The notes below the pieces were generated by a model, which did not search any database, was not told the DNA's origin, and saw only the letters and a list, made by a program, of their open reading frames with translations. A program made the position numbers and the translations under genes. From positions 1 to 64,000 of the forward strand of contig NZ_JOAI01000002.1 in NCBI RefSeq assembly GCF_000717715.1: 64,000 bases of DNA, given 5' to 3'. Below, one piece after another: positions 9,970-19,498 of the stretch; the stretch's first letter is position 1; every line of letters begins with the position of its first letter. The stretch is from Streptomyces sp. NRRL B-24484. Its GTDB lineage: Bacteria; Actinomycetota; Actinomycetes; Streptomycetales; Streptomycetaceae.

Positions 9970-10298
9970 GGGGGTGATGGTAGTCCGCTCCGGTGATCGC
10001 AAGGTGCTGTGAACTGTTTCACAGAGCCGTGATCGTTACCTTTGCGCCGCCATGCCCGCGTCGAGAACGGCATCGGAGAGCGAGAAGCGGAGAATTCGGC
10101 ATTCGATCTTCGTTTCGAAGGAAGATTTTCCGAGTTACCATCGAATGGACGAGCTGTAGCTGCCGGGACTTTACTCGGACAATACCGACGCCCGTGCACT
10201 TGTCATCAGATGTCATGCCTTGGCCCCCGTACAGTGGTCCGGTCCGCGCCCGCCGGCCACCCCTCGGCGGACGAACACAGGCAAGGAACCCACCACAC
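9970..10298. promoter_or_regulatory. Divergent intergenic region between response regulator and POT transporter
   Basis: This 329-bp gap holds no convincing gene. The left end contains the leaderless -10 (TACCAT, 9977-9982, minus strand) of the response regulator. A Crp-type palindrome lies at 10008-10023. The middle (about 10090-10180) is unusually A/T-rich for this DNA. The right end carries a candidate TACAGT at 10228-10233 and the AAGGAA ribosome binding site of the transporter. Confidence 0.6.
10008..10023. promoter_or_regulatory. Crp-type palindrome TGTGA-N6-TCACA
   Basis: TGTGAACTGTTTCACA matches the classical cAMP-receptor-protein consensus at all ten defined positions, and the arms extend one further base on each side (10007 and 10024). 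It lies upstream of the response regulator promoter, next to where a -35 element should be. The same window encodes adenylate cyclase. Confidence 0.6.
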
Positions 10299-11804
10299 AT
10301 GGCGACTACCACCCTGGACGCCGGCATCCGCCAGGCCCCTTCCAGTGGCAAGACCTTCTTCGGGCACCCCCGAGGGCTCGCCACCCTCTTCATGACCGAG
10401 ATGTGGGAGCGCTTCAGCTTCTACGGCATGCGTGCCCTGCTGGTGCTCTACATGACGGCCGCCACCACCGAGGGCGGCCTCGGCATGAAGATCGCCGTGG
10501 CGACGGCGGTGTACAGCGTCTACAACGCGATGGTGTACCTGCTGGCCCTTCCGGGCGGCTGGATCGCCGACCGCTTCCTCGGCGCCCGCAAGACCGTGGC
10601 GCTCGGCGGCACGATCATCATGATCGGCCACTTCATGCTGGCCGTGCCGGCATCGGCCGCGTTCTTCACCGGCCTCGGCTTCATCGCGCTCGGCTCCGGC
10701 CTGCTCAAGGCCAACATCTCCACGATGGTCGGCCACCTGTACGACGGCCCGAACGACCCGCGTCGCGACGGCGGCTTCACGATCTTCTACATGGGCATCA
10801 ACCTCGGTGCCTTCGCCGCCCCGCTGGTCATCGGCACCGTCGGCCAGAGCGTCAACTGGCACCTGGGCTTCGCCCTCGCCGGCGTCGGCATGGCGCTCGG
10901 CCTCGGCCAGTTCCTGCTCGGCACCCGCCACCTGGCCGCCGCGAGCGACCTCGTGTCCTCCCCGATGCCGGCCGACGAGAAGCGCGCCGTCCTCCGCAAG
11001 GCCGGCCTGTGGCTGGCCGTCGCGGTGGCGTTCTACGCCGTCGTCGTGCTGAGCGGCCGCTTCACCATCGACTGGGCGATCTGGCCGCTGTCGATCGCGG
11101 GCATCGCGATCCCGGTGTTCGTCTTCGCCCGGGTGAAGCGCGACAAGGACCTCGACGAGGCCGAGCAGTCCAAGATGAGCGGCTACATCTGGTTCTTCGT
11201 GGCCGCCGCCGTCTTCTGGATGATCTACGACCAGTCCGGCTCCACGCTGAGCGTCTTCGCCGACGACAGCACCGCCTCCACGCTGTTCGGGTTCGCGTTC
11301 CCGTCCAGCTGGTTCCAGTCGCTGAACCCGCTCTACATCATGGCGCTGGCCCCGGTCTTCGCCTGGCTCTGGGTGGCGCTGTCGCGCCGCGGCAAGAACC
11401 CCAGCACCACCGTGAAGTTCGCCATCGGCCTGCTGATGATCGGCGCGTCCTTCCTGGTCATGATGCTGGCGATGGCCGCCGCCGCGGGCGGCGTCAAGGT
11501 CACCCCGCTGTGGCTGGCCGTGGTCTACCTGGTCCAGACGGTCGGCGAGCTGACCCTCTCCCCCGTCGGCCTCTCCGTCACCACCAAGCTGGCCCCGGCG
11601 AAGTACGCCAGCCAGATGATGGGTGTCTGGTTCCTCGCCGTCACCGCCGGTGACTGCGTGGCCGCCATCGTCCAGCTGGTGCTCGGCGACGCCACCGGCA
11701 CCACCTGGTACTTCGCCCTCCAGGGCGTGGCCGCGATCATCGCCGGCATCGGCCTCGCGATGTACCGCAAGAAGGTCGTCCGCCTCATGGGCGACGTGCA
11801 CTGA
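10299..11804 (+). CDS. Proton-dependent oligopeptide transporter (POT/PTR2 family)
   Basis: 501-residue major-facilitator-type peptide symporter with about 14 membrane segments. The signature EMWERFSFYGMRALLVLYM near residues 33-51 (ExxERF proton-coupling motif) and IFYMGINLGAFAAPLVIGTVGQ near 163-184 (PTR2 motif) identify it. It imports di- and tripeptides using the proton gradient. ATG at 10299 is preceded by AAGGAA at 10283-10288. Two strong hairpins follow the stop codon. Peptide uptake next to histidine degradation genes fits amino acid catabolism, but the genes are convergent, not cotranscribed. Confidence 0.92.
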   Translation: MATTTLDAGIRQAPSSGKTFFGHPRGLATLFMTEMWERFSFYGMRALLVLYMTAATTEGGLGMKIAVATAVYSVYNAMVYLLALPGGWIADRFLGARKTVALGGTIIMIGHFMLAVPASAAFFTGLGFIALGSGLLKANISTMVGHLYDGPNDPRRDGGFTIFYMGINLGAFAAPLVIGTVGQSVNWHLGFALAGVGMALGLGQFLLGTRHLAAASDLVSSPMPADEKRAVLRKAGLWLAVAVAFYAVVVLSGRFTIDWAIWPLSIAGIAIPVFVFARVKRDKDLDEAEQSKMSGYIWFFVAAAVFWMIYDQSGSTLSVFADDSTASTLFGFAFPSSWFQSLNPLYIMALAPVFAWLWVALSRRGKNPSTTVKFAIGLLMIGASFLVMMLAMAAAAGGVKVTPLWLAVVYLVQTVGELTLSPVGLSVTTKLAPAKYASQMMGVWFLAVTAGDCVAAIVQLVLGDATGTTWYFALQGVAAIIAGIGLAMYRKKVVRLMGDVH

Positions 11805-11820
11805 CGCACCCGGCCCCCGC

Positions 11821-11859
11821 GCAGCGGCCCGGCACGGACCATCCGTGCCGGGCCGCTGC
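11821..11859. terminator. Hairpin terminator after POT transporter
   Basis: A perfect 18-bp stem (11821-11838 with 11842-11859) and 3-base loop begin 17 bp after the stop codon. There is no U-tract, as is common in Streptomyces. Confidence 0.75.
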
Positions 11860-11975
11860 CGTACCCCGCCGACCGGCGGGGTCCTCCCCTCCGGAATCCC
11901 CCCGGTCGGCGGTTGTCCGCGGCGGGGCGAACCGGAAAAAATGGTCCCGACCAGGGCACAACCCTGCACGGAACG

Positions 11976-12002
11976 AGGGAGGGCGCGGATCGCGCCCTCC
12001 CT
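11976..12002. terminator. Hairpin terminator between convergent POT and hutI genes
   Basis: A perfect 12-bp stem (11976-11987 with 11991-12002), loop GAT, followed by TTT on the plus strand. It lies 38 bp past the hutI stop and probably stops transcription from both sides. Confidence 0.7.
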
Positions 12003-12040
12003 TTCCCGTCCCCGCCGGAGCGCCGACGGCCCTGCCGGCC

Positions 12041-13207
12041 TCAGACCTCGCGCACGCCGTTGCGCCAGACCGCCGCGGTCAGCGGCACGCCGGGCCGGTA
12101 CGCCAGGTGCACGTGCGAGGGGGCGTCCAGCAGCAGCAGGTCCGCGCGGGCGCCCACGGTGACCGTTCCGACGTCCGTCCGGCGCAGCGCCCGGGCACCG
12201 GTCGCGGTCGCCGCGTGCACCGCCTCGTCCGGGGTCATCCCCATCTCGCGCACCGCCACCGCGATGCAGAACGCCATCGAGCTGGTGAAGCTCGACCCCG
12301 GGTTGCAGTCGGTGGAGAGCGCCACCGCCGCGCCCGCGTCCAGCAGCCGGCGGGCGTTCGGGTACGCGGCGCGGGTGGAGAACTCGGCGCCCGGCAGCAG
12401 CGTCGCCACCGTGTCCGAACCGGCCAGCGCGGCCACGTCCTCGTCCGTCAGGTGGGTGCAGTGGTCGGCCGAGGCCGCCCCCAGCTCCACCGCGAGCTGC
12501 ACGCCCGGGCCGTACGACAGCTGGTTGGCGTGCACCCGCGGCACCAGGCCGCGGGCCGCGCCCGCGGTGAGGACGGCCCGCGCCTGGTCGCCGTCGAAGG
12601 CGCCGCGCTCGCAGAAGACGTCCACCCACTTGGCGTGCGGGGCGCAGGCGTCCAGCATCTCGCCGGTCACCAGCTCGACGTAGCCGGCCGGGTCGTCCGC
12701 GAACTCGGGCGCCACCACGTGGGCGCCGAGGTAGGTCGTCTCCGGGGTGTGCCCGGCGGCGATCCGCAGCGCCCGGGCCTCGTCCTCGACGGTCAGGCCG
12801 TAGCCCGACTTGCACTCCACCGTGGTGGTGCCCTGGCGCAGCGCCTCGCGCAGGAAGCGGGCGAGGTTGGCGTCGAGCTCGGCGTCGGAGGCCGCCCGGG
12901 TGGCGGCCACCGTCGTGCGGATGCCGCCCGCCGAGTAGGACTGTCCGGACATCCGGGCGTTGAACTCGGCGGTGCGGTCGCCGGCGAAGACCAGGTGGGA
13001 GTGCGAGTCGACGAAGCCGGGGAGCAGGGCGCGGCCGGCCGCGTCGAAGCTCTCGTCCGCGGCGGGGGCGGCGGCGGCCGGGCCGACCCAGGCGATGCGG
13101 TCGCCGTCCACCACGACGGCCGCGTCCTCGACCAGCCCCAGCGGGCCCGCGCCGATCCCGGGGTCGTTGGTGACCAGACTGCCGATGCCGGTGATGAGGG
13201 TGCTCAA
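12041..13207 (-). CDS. hutI: Imidazolonepropionase
   Basis: 388-residue amidohydrolase-superfamily enzyme that opens imidazolone-5-propionate to N-formimino-L-glutamate, step three of histidine degradation. The metal site [12 protein letters not shown] (near 66-77), [18 protein letters not shown] and STDCNPGSS are intact. The start is TTG at 13205-13207, with AAAGGA six bases upstream; no better ATG or GTG precedes the conserved [14 protein letters not shown]. It is the last gene of the hutU-amidohydrolase-hutF-hutI operon, 57 bp after hutF. Two hairpins lie beyond its stop. Confidence 0.95.
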   Translation of the reverse strand: MSTLITGIGSLVTNDPGIGAGPLGLVEDAAVVVDGDRIAWVGPAAAAPAADESFDAAGRALLPGFVDSHSHLVFAGDRTAEFNARMSGQSYSAGGIRTTVAATRAASDAELDANLARFLREALRQGTTTVECKSGYGLTVEDEARALRIAAGHTPETTYLGAHVVAPEFADDPAGYVELVTGEMLDACAPHAKWVDVFCERGAFDGDQARAVLTAGAARGLVPRVHANQLSYGPGVQLAVELGAASADHCTHLTDEDVAALAGSDTVATLLPGAEFSTRAAYPNARRLLDAGAAVALSTDCNPGSSFTSSMAFCIAVAVREMGMTPDEAVHAATATGARALRRTDVGTVTVGARADLLLLDAPSHVHLAYRPGVPLTAAVWRNGVREV

Positions 13208-13264
13208 CGTGGTCCTTTCACGAGGGGGACGCCGGTGGGGGCGCCGCCCCCACCGGCCGGGTGC

Positions 13265-14617
13265 CTACGTCCCGAGGGAGGTGATGGCGGTGCGGAGGGC
13301 GGCGGGGACGTCCTGGACGAGCTGGTGGATGCCGTCCTTGACGATGTGGCGGCCGCCGACGACCACGTGGCGGACGTCCGCGGCGGTGGCCGCGAACACC
13401 GCGGTCTCCGCCCCGAGCTGCGGCCCGGGCCCCGCGGTGCGGACGCTGTCCAGGGCGACGGCGGTGAAGTCGGCGAGGGCGCCGGCCTCGATCCGGCCGG
13501 CCTCGGGCCAGCCGAGGGAGGCGTGGCCGTCCTCGGTGCCGGCGCGGAGCAGGGCGTTCGCCGTCCAGTGGCCGCGGGTGCGGGTCCGGAGCCGCTCGTT
13601 GAGCTCCAGGGCGCGCGCCTCCTCGAAGGGGTCGATGATCGCGTGGCTGTCGCTGCCGAGGCTGACCGGGCAGCCGGAGCTCGCCAGCCGGCGGGCCGGG
13701 CCGATGCCGTCCGCGAGGTCCCGTTCGGTGGTGGGGCACATGCAGATGGTGGTGCCGGAGTCGCCGAGCAGCCGGACGTCCTCGTCGGTGAGGTGGGTGG
13801 CGTGCACCGCGGAGGTCCGGGGGCCGAGCACGCCGTGGTCGGCGAGCAGGCGGGTGGGGGTGACGCCGTGGGCGGTGAGGCAGGCGTCGTTCTCCGCGGT
13901 CTGCTCGGAGAGGTGGACGTGCAGCGGGGCCTTCCGCATGGCCGCCCAGTGCGCGACGGTGGCCAGCTGGTCGGCGGGCACGGCGCGGACGGAGTGGACG
14001 GCGGCACCGATCCGGGCGTGCTCGGTGGGCTTGAGGGCGTCCGCGCGGGCGGCCCAGGCGTCGGCGTCGCCGTCGCTGAACCGCAGCTGCGGCTTGGTGA
14101 CCTCCTCGCCGAAGCCGGAGGAGAGGTAGCAGGTGTCGAGCAGGGTGATCCGGATGCCGGCCCGGTTCGCCGCCTCGACGAGCGCGAGGCCCATCGCGTT
14201 GGGGTCCTCGTAGCGGCTGCCGCCGGGCGCGTGGTGCAGGTAGTGGAACTCGCCGACGGCGGTGATGCCGGCGAGGGCCATCTCGGCGTAGACGGCGGTG
14301 GCCAGGTCGAGGTAACTGTCCGGGTCGAGGGCGCCGGCGAAGCGGTACATGGTGTCGCGCCAGGTCCAGAAGGTGCCGGAGCCGACCTGGACGTGGCCGC
14401 GCAGCGCCCGGTGGAAGGCGTGCGAGTGCGCGTTGGCCTGGCCGGGCAGCAGCAGGCCGCCGAGCCGGACGGCGCCGGGCGGGCAGGGGCCGCTGTCGGG
14501 GGTGACGTGGCCGATCCGCCCGCCGGGCCCGACGGTGATCAGCACGTCCTTCTCGACGACGGTGCCGCTGGCGTGCGGCAGCCAGGCGTGCTCCGCCCAG
14601 TACGTCAGCCCTGACAT
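13265..14617 (-). CDS. hutF: Formimidoylglutamate deiminase
   Basis: 450-residue amidohydrolase that converts N-formimino-L-glutamate to N-formyl-L-glutamate plus ammonia. ANAHSHAFHRALRGH near 61-75 carries the metal histidines. HLSEQTAENDAC and LGSDSHAIIDPFEEARALELNERL carry the remaining ligands and the substrate loop. The gene identifies the five-step route of histidine breakdown, in which a formylglutamate deformylase must follow. Its ATG overlaps the end of the upstream amidohydrolase gene by 13 bp, so the two are coupled. Confidence 0.93.
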   Translation of the reverse strand: MSGLTYWAEHAWLPHASGTVVEKDVLITVGPGGRIGHVTPDSGPCPPGAVRLGGLLLPGQANAHSHAFHRALRGHVQVGSGTFWTWRDTMYRFAGALDPDSYLDLATAVYAEMALAGITAVGEFHYLHHAPGGSRYEDPNAMGLALVEAANRAGIRITLLDTCYLSSGFGEEVTKPQLRFSDGDADAWAARADALKPTEHARIGAAVHSVRAVPADQLATVAHWAAMRKAPLHVHLSEQTAENDACLTAHGVTPTRLLADHGVLGPRTSAVHATHLTDEDVRLLGDSGTTICMCPTTERDLADGIGPARRLASSGCPVSLGSDSHAIIDPFEEARALELNERLRTRTRGHWTANALLRAGTEDGHASLGWPEAGRIEAGALADFTAVALDSVRTAGPGPQLGAETAVFAATAADVRHVVVGGRHIVKDGIHQLVQDVPAALRTAITSLGT

Positions 14618-15828
14618 GCGAGGTCCTCCAGTACGTCGGCGAGCGCGGCCACCCCCGCGAGGCAGTCGTCCTCCTCGGCGTGCTCCGCCGGGGAGTGCGA
14701 GACTCCGCTCGGGTTACGTACGAACAGCATGGCGGTCGGAATGGCCGAGGCCAGGATTCCGGCGTCGTGTCCCGCACCGGTCGGCAGCACCGGGACGTGG
14801 CGGCCGTCCGCGCGGCCGATGACGCGGGCGAGCCGGTCGCGCAGCGGTCCGTCGAAGTCGACGACGGGCGTGTACGACTCGCGGGTCAGCTCGACCCGGA
14901 CGCCGTCGCGCTCGCCGCGCTCGTGTGCGGCCCGCCGGATCTCCTCGACGACCTCGTCCAGGGTGGCCTCGTCGGCGGCGCGGGAGTCGAGCCAGCCGCG
15001 GACGAGGGAGGCGATGGCGTTGGTTCCGTTGGGCTCGACGGCGACCTTGCCGAAGGTGGCGAGGGCGCCGGCCAGCTTCGCCTTCTTCCGGGCGGCGAGC
15101 ACGGTGTTGGCGTAGGTGAGCATCGGGTCACGGCGGTCCTCGATGCGGGTGGTGCCGGCGTGGTTGGCCTCGCCGTGGAAGTCGAACCGCCAGCGGCCGT
15201 GCGGCCAGATCGCGCTGGCCACGCCGACGCTCTGCCCCTCGGCCAGGTAGCGGCCCTGCTCGACGTGGAGTTCGACGAACGCCCCGATGCGGCCGAGCCG
15301 TTCGCGGTCGGCGCCGATGGCGTCGGGGTCGTACCCCGCCTTCTCCATGGCGTCGGGCAGCCGGGTGCCGTCGGCGTCGCGCAGGGCGTGCGCCTGTTCC
15401 TTGGAGAGCACGCCGGCGGTGAGCCGGGAGCCGATGCAGGCCACGCCGAACCGGGCGCCCTCCTCGTCCCCGAAGTTGACGATGGCCAGCGGCTTGGTGA
15501 ACTCGACCCCGCGGGCGCGGAGTTCGTCCAGGGCGGCGAAGGCGGAGACCACGCCGAGCGGGCCGTCGAAGGCGCCGCCGTCCGGCACGGAGTCCAGGTG
15601 CGAGCCGGTGACCACGGCGCCCTCGCCGTGCGGATCGCCCAGCCAGGCCCACTGGTTGCCGTTGCGGTCGAGTTCGTGATGCAGGCCGCGGTCGCGGGCC
15701 TGCTGCTCGAACCAGGCCCGGCATTCGGCGTCGGCGGAGTTCCAGGCGAAGCGGCGGTAGCCGCCGGACGGGGCGGAGCGGCCCACGGGGAGCAGCTCCG
15801 CCCACATCCGCTGGAAGGTGTCGGTCAC
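14605..15828 (-). CDS. M20-type amidohydrolase (allantoate/N-carbamoyl amino acid hydrolase family) in the hut operon
   Basis: 407-residue dinuclear-metal amidase. Metal ligands are visible in [19 protein letters not shown] (His near 77, Asp near 88), [16 protein letters not shown] (Glu near 122-123), FVELHVEQG (His near 188) and TGAGHDAG near the end. The family cleaves N-carbamoyl or ureido groups from amino acids or allantoate. Here the gene sits between hutU and hutF. Its GTG start overlaps the hutU stop (GTGA, 15825-15828) and its end overlaps the hutF start. No hutG is present, so it may be the N-formylglutamate deformylase of the pathway. That is inference from context; allantoate hydrolysis remains possible. 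Confidence 0.85.
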   Translation of the reverse strand: MTDTFQRMWAELLPVGRSAPSGGYRRFAWNSADAECRAWFEQQARDRGLHHELDRNGNQWAWLGDPHGEGAVVTGSHLDSVPDGGAFDGPLGVVSAFAALDELRARGVEFTKPLAIVNFGDEEGARFGVACIGSRLTAGVLSKEQAHALRDADGTRLPDAMEKAGYDPDAIGADRERLGRIGAFVELHVEQGRYLAEGQSVGVASAIWPHGRWRFDFHGEANHAGTTRIEDRRDPMLTYANTVLAARKKAKLAGALATFGKVAVEPNGTNAIASLVRGWLDSRAADEATLDEVVEEIRRAAHERGERDGVRVELTRESYTPVVDFDGPLRDRLARVIGRADGRHVPVLPTGAGHDAGILASAIPTAMLFVRNPSGVSHSPAEHAEEDDCLAGVAALADVLEDLACQG

Positions 15829-17492
15829 AGCTCGCCCATCGGGACGCGCACGCCCCGCTCGCCGGCGACCTCGACGGCACGGTCGTAGCCGGCGTCGACG
15901 TGCCGGATGACGCCCATGCCCGGGTCGTTGGTGAGCACCCGGCGGATCTTCTCGCCGGCGAGGGCGGTGCCGTCGGCGACGGTGACCTGGCCGGCGTGGA
16001 TCGAGCGGCCGATGCCGACGCCGCCGCCGTGGTGGATGGAGACCCAGGAGGCGCCGGAGGCGACGTTGACCATGGCGTTGAGCAGCGGCCAGTCGGCGAT
16101 GGCGTCGGAGCCGTCGAGCATGGACTCGGTCTCGCGGTACGGGGAGGCGACGGAGCCGCAGTCGAGGTGGTCGCGGCCGATGACGATCGGCGCGGACAGC
16201 TCGCCGGAGGCGACCATGTCGTTGAAGCGCTCGCCGGCCTTGTCGCGCTCGCCGTAGCCGAGCCAGCAGATGCGCGCCGGGAGGCCTTGGAAGTGGACCT
16301 TCTCCTGGGCCATCTTGATCCAGCGGTGCAGCGACTCGTTCTCCGGGAAGAGGTCGAGGACGGCCTTGTCGGTCTTGGCGATGTCCTGCGGGTCGCCGGA
16401 GAGCGCGGCCCAGCGGAACGGGCCCTTGCCCTCGCAGAACAGCGGGCGGATGTAGGCCGGGACGAAGCCGGGGAAGGCGAACGCCCGGTCGTAGCCGGCG
16501 AGCTGGGCCTCGCCGCGGATCGAGTTGCCGTAGTCGAAGACCTCGGCGCCGCGGTCCTGGAAGCCGACCATGGCCTCGACGTGCCTGGCCATCGACTCGC
16601 GCGAGCGCTCGGTGAACTCGGCGGGCTTCTCCGCGGCGTAGGTGGCCATGTCGTCGAAGGCGACGCCGACCGGCAGGTAGCTCAGCGGGTCGTGGGCGCT
16701 GGTCTGGTCGGTGACGATGTCGATCGGGGCGTCCATCGCGAGCAGCTGCGGGACGAGTTCGGCGGCGTTGCCGAGCAGGCCGATGGAGAGCGGCTGCTTC
16801 TTGTCCCGGGCGGCGGTGGCGAGTTCGAGGGCGTGGGCGAGGCTCGATGCCTCGACGTCCAGGTAGCGGTGCTCGATCCGGCGGGCGATCCGGGAGGGGT
16901 CGCAGTCGATGCAGATCGCGACGCCGCCGTTCATGGTGACGGCGAGCGGCTGGGCGCCGCCCATGCCGCCGAGGCCGGCGGTCAGGGTGATGGTGCCTTC
17001 GAGGGTGCCGTTGAACTTCTTGTCGGCGACGGCCGCGAAGGTCTCGTAGGTGCCCTGGAGGATGCCCTGGGTGCCGATGTAGATCCAGGAGCCGGCGGTC
17101 ATCTGGCCGTACATGGTGAGGCCGAGCGACTCCAGGCGCCGGAACTCCTCCCAGTTCGCCCAGTCGCCGACCAGGTTGGAGTTGGCGATCAGAACGCGCG
17201 GCGCCCACTCGTGGGTCTGCATGACGCCGACCGGCCGGCCGGACTGCACCAGCATGGTCTCGTCCTGCTTGAGGTTCTGCAGGGTGCGGACCATGGCGTC
17301 GTAGGAGCGCCAGTCGCGGGCCGCCTTGCCCGTGCCGCCGTAGACGACGAGCTTCGACGGGTGCTCGGCGACCTCCGGGTCGAGGTTGTTCATGAGCATC
17401 CGCAGGGCGGCCTCCTGCTGCCAGCCCTGTGCGGTCAGCTGCGTCCCCCGTGCCGCGCGCACCTCGCGCGGGCCGCTCACCTGGTCCACCAT
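15825..17492 (-). CDS. hutU: Urocanate hydratase
   Basis: 555-residue NAD-dependent urocanase, hydrating urocanate to imidazolone-5-propionate. Family segments include [32 protein letters not shown] (NAD-binding glycine loop), the active-site region [15 protein letters not shown] and, near the C-terminus, [20 protein letters not shown]. The ATG at 17490-17492 follows a consensus AAGGAGG/GGAGG. It is the first gene of the hut operon. An 18-bp near-palindrome and ATGAATTCAT lie in the 60 bp upstream and are likely regulatory. Confidence 0.97.
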   Translation of the reverse strand: MVDQVSGPREVRAARGTQLTAQGWQQEAALRMLMNNLDPEVAEHPSKLVVYGGTGKAARDWRSYDAMVRTLQNLKQDETMLVQSGRPVGVMQTHEWAPRVLIANSNLVGDWANWEEFRRLESLGLTMYGQMTAGSWIYIGTQGILQGTYETFAAVADKKFNGTLEGTITLTAGLGGMGGAQPLAVTMNGGVAICIDCDPSRIARRIEHRYLDVEASSLAHALELATAARDKKQPLSIGLLGNAAELVPQLLAMDAPIDIVTDQTSAHDPLSYLPVGVAFDDMATYAAEKPAEFTERSRESMARHVEAMVGFQDRGAEVFDYGNSIRGEAQLAGYDRAFAFPGFVPAYIRPLFCEGKGPFRWAALSGDPQDIAKTDKAVLDLFPENESLHRWIKMAQEKVHFQGLPARICWLGYGERDKAGERFNDMVASGELSAPIVIGRDHLDCGSVASPYRETESMLDGSDAIADWPLLNAMVNVASGASWVSIHHGGGVGIGRSIHAGQVTVADGTALAGEKIRRVLTNDPGMGVIRHVDAGYDRAVEVAGERGVRVPMGEL

Positions 17493-17511
17493 GCCTCCGG
17501 CCTCCTTGCGG

Positions 17512-17552
17512 ATGAATTCATTCAGGCTTACCGAGACTGAATATATCCAGTC
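17512..17552. promoter_or_regulatory. hutU promoter region with two palindromes
   Basis: ATGAATTCAT (17512-17521) is a perfect 10-bp palindrome. GACTGAATATATCCAGTC (17535-17552) is a palindrome with 16 of 18 symmetric positions. Both lie within 60 bp upstream of hutU in an A/T-rich stretch and are candidate operators for induction by urocanate or histidine. Confidence 0.55.
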
Positions 17553-17632
17553 ATCCACTCGGAAGCCAGACCTCAGCACCAATCGGACCAGGATCCGTCC
17601 CGCCCCGCGCGGCGGCACGCCCCCGGGACACG

Positions 17633-17672
17633 ACGGCGGGCGGCCGGGCCGTGAGGCCCCGCCGCCCGCCGT
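17633..17672. terminator. Hairpin terminator after FMN reductase
   Basis: An 11-bp outer stem (17633-17643 with 17662-17672) encloses a second GGGCC/GGCCC stem. It lies 12 bp past the flavin reductase stop and insulates it from the hutU promoter. Confidence 0.65.
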
Positions 17673-17683
17673 GGATCGTGCCG

Positions 17684-18301
17684 TCAGCCCGCGCGCAGCG
17701 CCGCCAGCTGCTGCGCGAAGGGCACCACCTCGGGCTCGGCCCGGGGCCGGGGCGGGCGGACGGCCAGCAGGTCGGCGAGTTCGCCGCCGGCCCGGGCGAT
17801 CCGCGGACCGAGCCCCTCGGCGTCGCCGCCCGGACCCCAGTCCTCGGAGGCCGCGAACACCGCGGTCGGCACCACGACCGCCCGCAGGTGGGCGAAGAGC
17901 GGCCGCAGCGCGTGCTCCAGGGCCAGCGAGTGCCGGGCGGTGCCGCCGGTCGCGGCGATCAGCACCGGGGTGCCGGTCAGCGCCTCCCGGTCGAGCACGT
18001 CGAAGAAGGACTTGAACAGGCCGCTGTACGAGGCGCTGAAGACCGGCGTGACGGCGATCAGGCCGTCCGCGGCCTCCACCGACTCCAGGGCGGCCCGCAG
18101 CTCCGGGCCGGGGAAGCCGGTCACGAGGTGGTCGGCGATCGGCCGGGCGAGGCCGCGCAGTTCGACCACCTCGACCTCGACCTCCCGCCGGCCCTCCAGC
18201 GCCGTCCGGACGGCGCCGGCCAGGCGGTCGGCGAGCAGCCGGGTGGACGAGGGGACGGACAGGCCGGCCGACACGGCGACCAGCTTGAGCGGGGCGGTCA
18301 T
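17684..18301 (-). CDS. NADPH-dependent FMN reductase (CE1759-type)
   Basis: 205-residue flavodoxin-fold reductase. [22 protein letters not shown] near 6-27 is the FMN phosphate loop. [27 protein letters not shown] near 80-106 and [23 protein letters not shown] near 115-137 are typical of NAD(P)H:FMN reductases. It probably supplies reduced FMN to the monooxygenase encoded just upstream. The two genes overlap by four bases (ATGA, 18298-18301), which fixes the start and implies coupled translation. Confidence 0.9.
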   Translation of the reverse strand: MTAPLKLVAVSAGLSVPSSTRLLADRLAGAVRTALEGRREVEVEVVELRGLARPIADHLVTGFPGPELRAALESVEAADGLIAVTPVFSASYSGLFKSFFDVLDREALTGTPVLIAATGGTARHSLALEHALRPLFAHLRAVVVPTAVFAASEDWGPGGDAEGLGPRIARAGGELADLLAVRPPRPRAEPEVVPFAQQLAALRAG

Positions 18302-19410
18302 CGGGCCTCCTCGGGGGTGTTGTCGGCGGTCTCGGCGGCCTCCCGCTGCGCGAGCAGCGAGGCGTGGGTGGGGGCGTCCGGCACGGAGGCCGGGCGGCCG
18401 GAGGCGAACTCCTTGCGCAGCACCGGGATCACCTCTTCGCCGAGCAGGTCCAGCTGCTCCAGCACCGTCTTCAGCGGCAGGCCGGCGTGGTCGACCAGGA
18501 AGAGCTGGCGCTGGTAGTCGCCGAAGGACTCGCGGAAGGTGAGCGTCTTGTCGATCACCTGCTGCGGGCTGCCGACGGTCAGCGGGGTCTGCTCGGTGAA
18601 CTCCTCCATCGACGGGCCGTGCCCGTAGACCGGGGCGTTGTCGAAGTACGGGCGGAACTCGCGCACCGCGTCCTGCGAGTTGCGGCGCAGGAAGACCTGC
18701 CCGCCGAGGCCGACGACGGCCTGCTCCGCGGTGCCGTGGCCGTAGTGCGCGTACCGCTCGCGGTACAGGTCGACCAGGCGCTGGAAGTGCTCCTTCGGCC
18801 AGAAGATGTTGTTGGCGAAGAAGCCGTCTCCGTAGTACGCGGCCTGCTCGGCGATCTCGGGGCTGCGGATCGAGCCGTGCCAGACGAACGGCGGGACGCC
18901 GTCCAGCGGGCGCGGGGTCGAGGTGAAGCCCTGCAACGGGGTGCGGAAGCGGCCCTGCCAGTCGACCACGTCCTTGCGCCACAGCTCGTGCAGCAGCGCG
19001 TAGTTCTCGATCGCGAGCGGGATGCCCTGGCGGATGTCCTGGCCGAACCACGGGTAGACCGGGCCGGTGTTGCCGCGGCCGAGCATCAGGTCGACCCGGC
19101 CGTCGGCCAGGTGCTGGAGCATCGCGAAGTCCTCGGCGATCTTCACCGGGTCGTTGGTGGTGATCAGCGTGGTCGAAGTGGAGAGGATCAGCCGGTCGGT
19201 GCGGGCCGCGATGTGGCCCAGCATGGTGGTCGGCGAGGACGGCACGAACGGCGGGTTGTGGTGCTCGCCGGTCGCGAAGACGTCCAGGCCCACCTCCTCG
19301 GCCTTCAGCGCGATCGCGACCATGGCCTTGATCCGCTCGTGCTCGCTCGGTGTGCGGCCGGTGGTCGGGTCCTCGGTGACGTCGCCCACGGTGAAGATCC
19401 CGAACTGCAT
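18298..19410 (-). CDS. Luciferase-like (LLM) flavin-dependent monooxygenase (CE1758-type)
   Basis: 370-residue bacterial-luciferase-fold enzyme using reduced FMN and O2. [11 protein letters not shown] at the start, [21 protein letters not shown] near 37-57 and [21 protein letters not shown] near 104-124 are standard LLM strands. The substrate is unknown; such pairs are proposed to act on organosulfur or small aromatic compounds. ATG 19408-19410 is preferred over the GTG three codons upstream because GGGGAG lies eight bases before the ATG and would overlap the GTG. An imperfect inverted repeat upstream (19430-19443) may be its operator. Confidence 0.88.
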   Translation of the reverse strand: MQFGIFTVGDVTEDPTTGRTPSEHERIKAMVAIALKAEEVGLDVFATGEHHNPPFVPSSPTTMLGHIAARTDRLILSTSTTLITTNDPVKIAEDFAMLQHLADGRVDLMLGRGNTGPVYPWFGQDIRQGIPLAIENYALLHELWRKDVVDWQGRFRTPLQGFTSTPRPLDGVPPFVWHGSIRSPEIAEQAAYYGDGFFANNIFWPKEHFQRLVDLYRERYAHYGHGTAEQAVVGLGGQVFLRRNSQDAVREFRPYFDNAPVYGHGPSMEEFTEQTPLTVGSPQQVIDKTLTFRESFGDYQRQLFLVDHAGLPLKTVLEQLDLLGEEVIPVLRKEFASGRPASVPDAPTHASLLAQREAAETADNTPEEAR

Positions 19411-19429
19411 GGCTCTCACTCCCCAGATC

Positions 19430-19443
19430 GTTCAGCTTTCAAC
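19430..19443. promoter_or_regulatory. Possible operator upstream of LLM monooxygenase
   Basis: GTTCAGCTTTCAAC is an imperfect inverted repeat with GTT/AAC ends, 20 bp before the monooxygenase start. A further CTGAAC copy follows at 19451-19456. Short TTGAA-type repeats of this kind occur before MarR/HxlR-regulated genes. The match is weak. Confidence 0.3.
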
Positions 19444-19498
19444 TACATGGGGCTGAACGACCCCGCCGCGGCGGCTATTCCCGCCGCGTCCGACCGGC

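Noticed and set aside
10206..12815. 869-residue open frame on the minus strand across the peptide transporter
   Set aside because: It is antisense to the POT transporter and hutI, is rich in Arg/Gly/Pro/His, and lacks any domain pattern; third-position GC bias creates such long shadow frames throughout.
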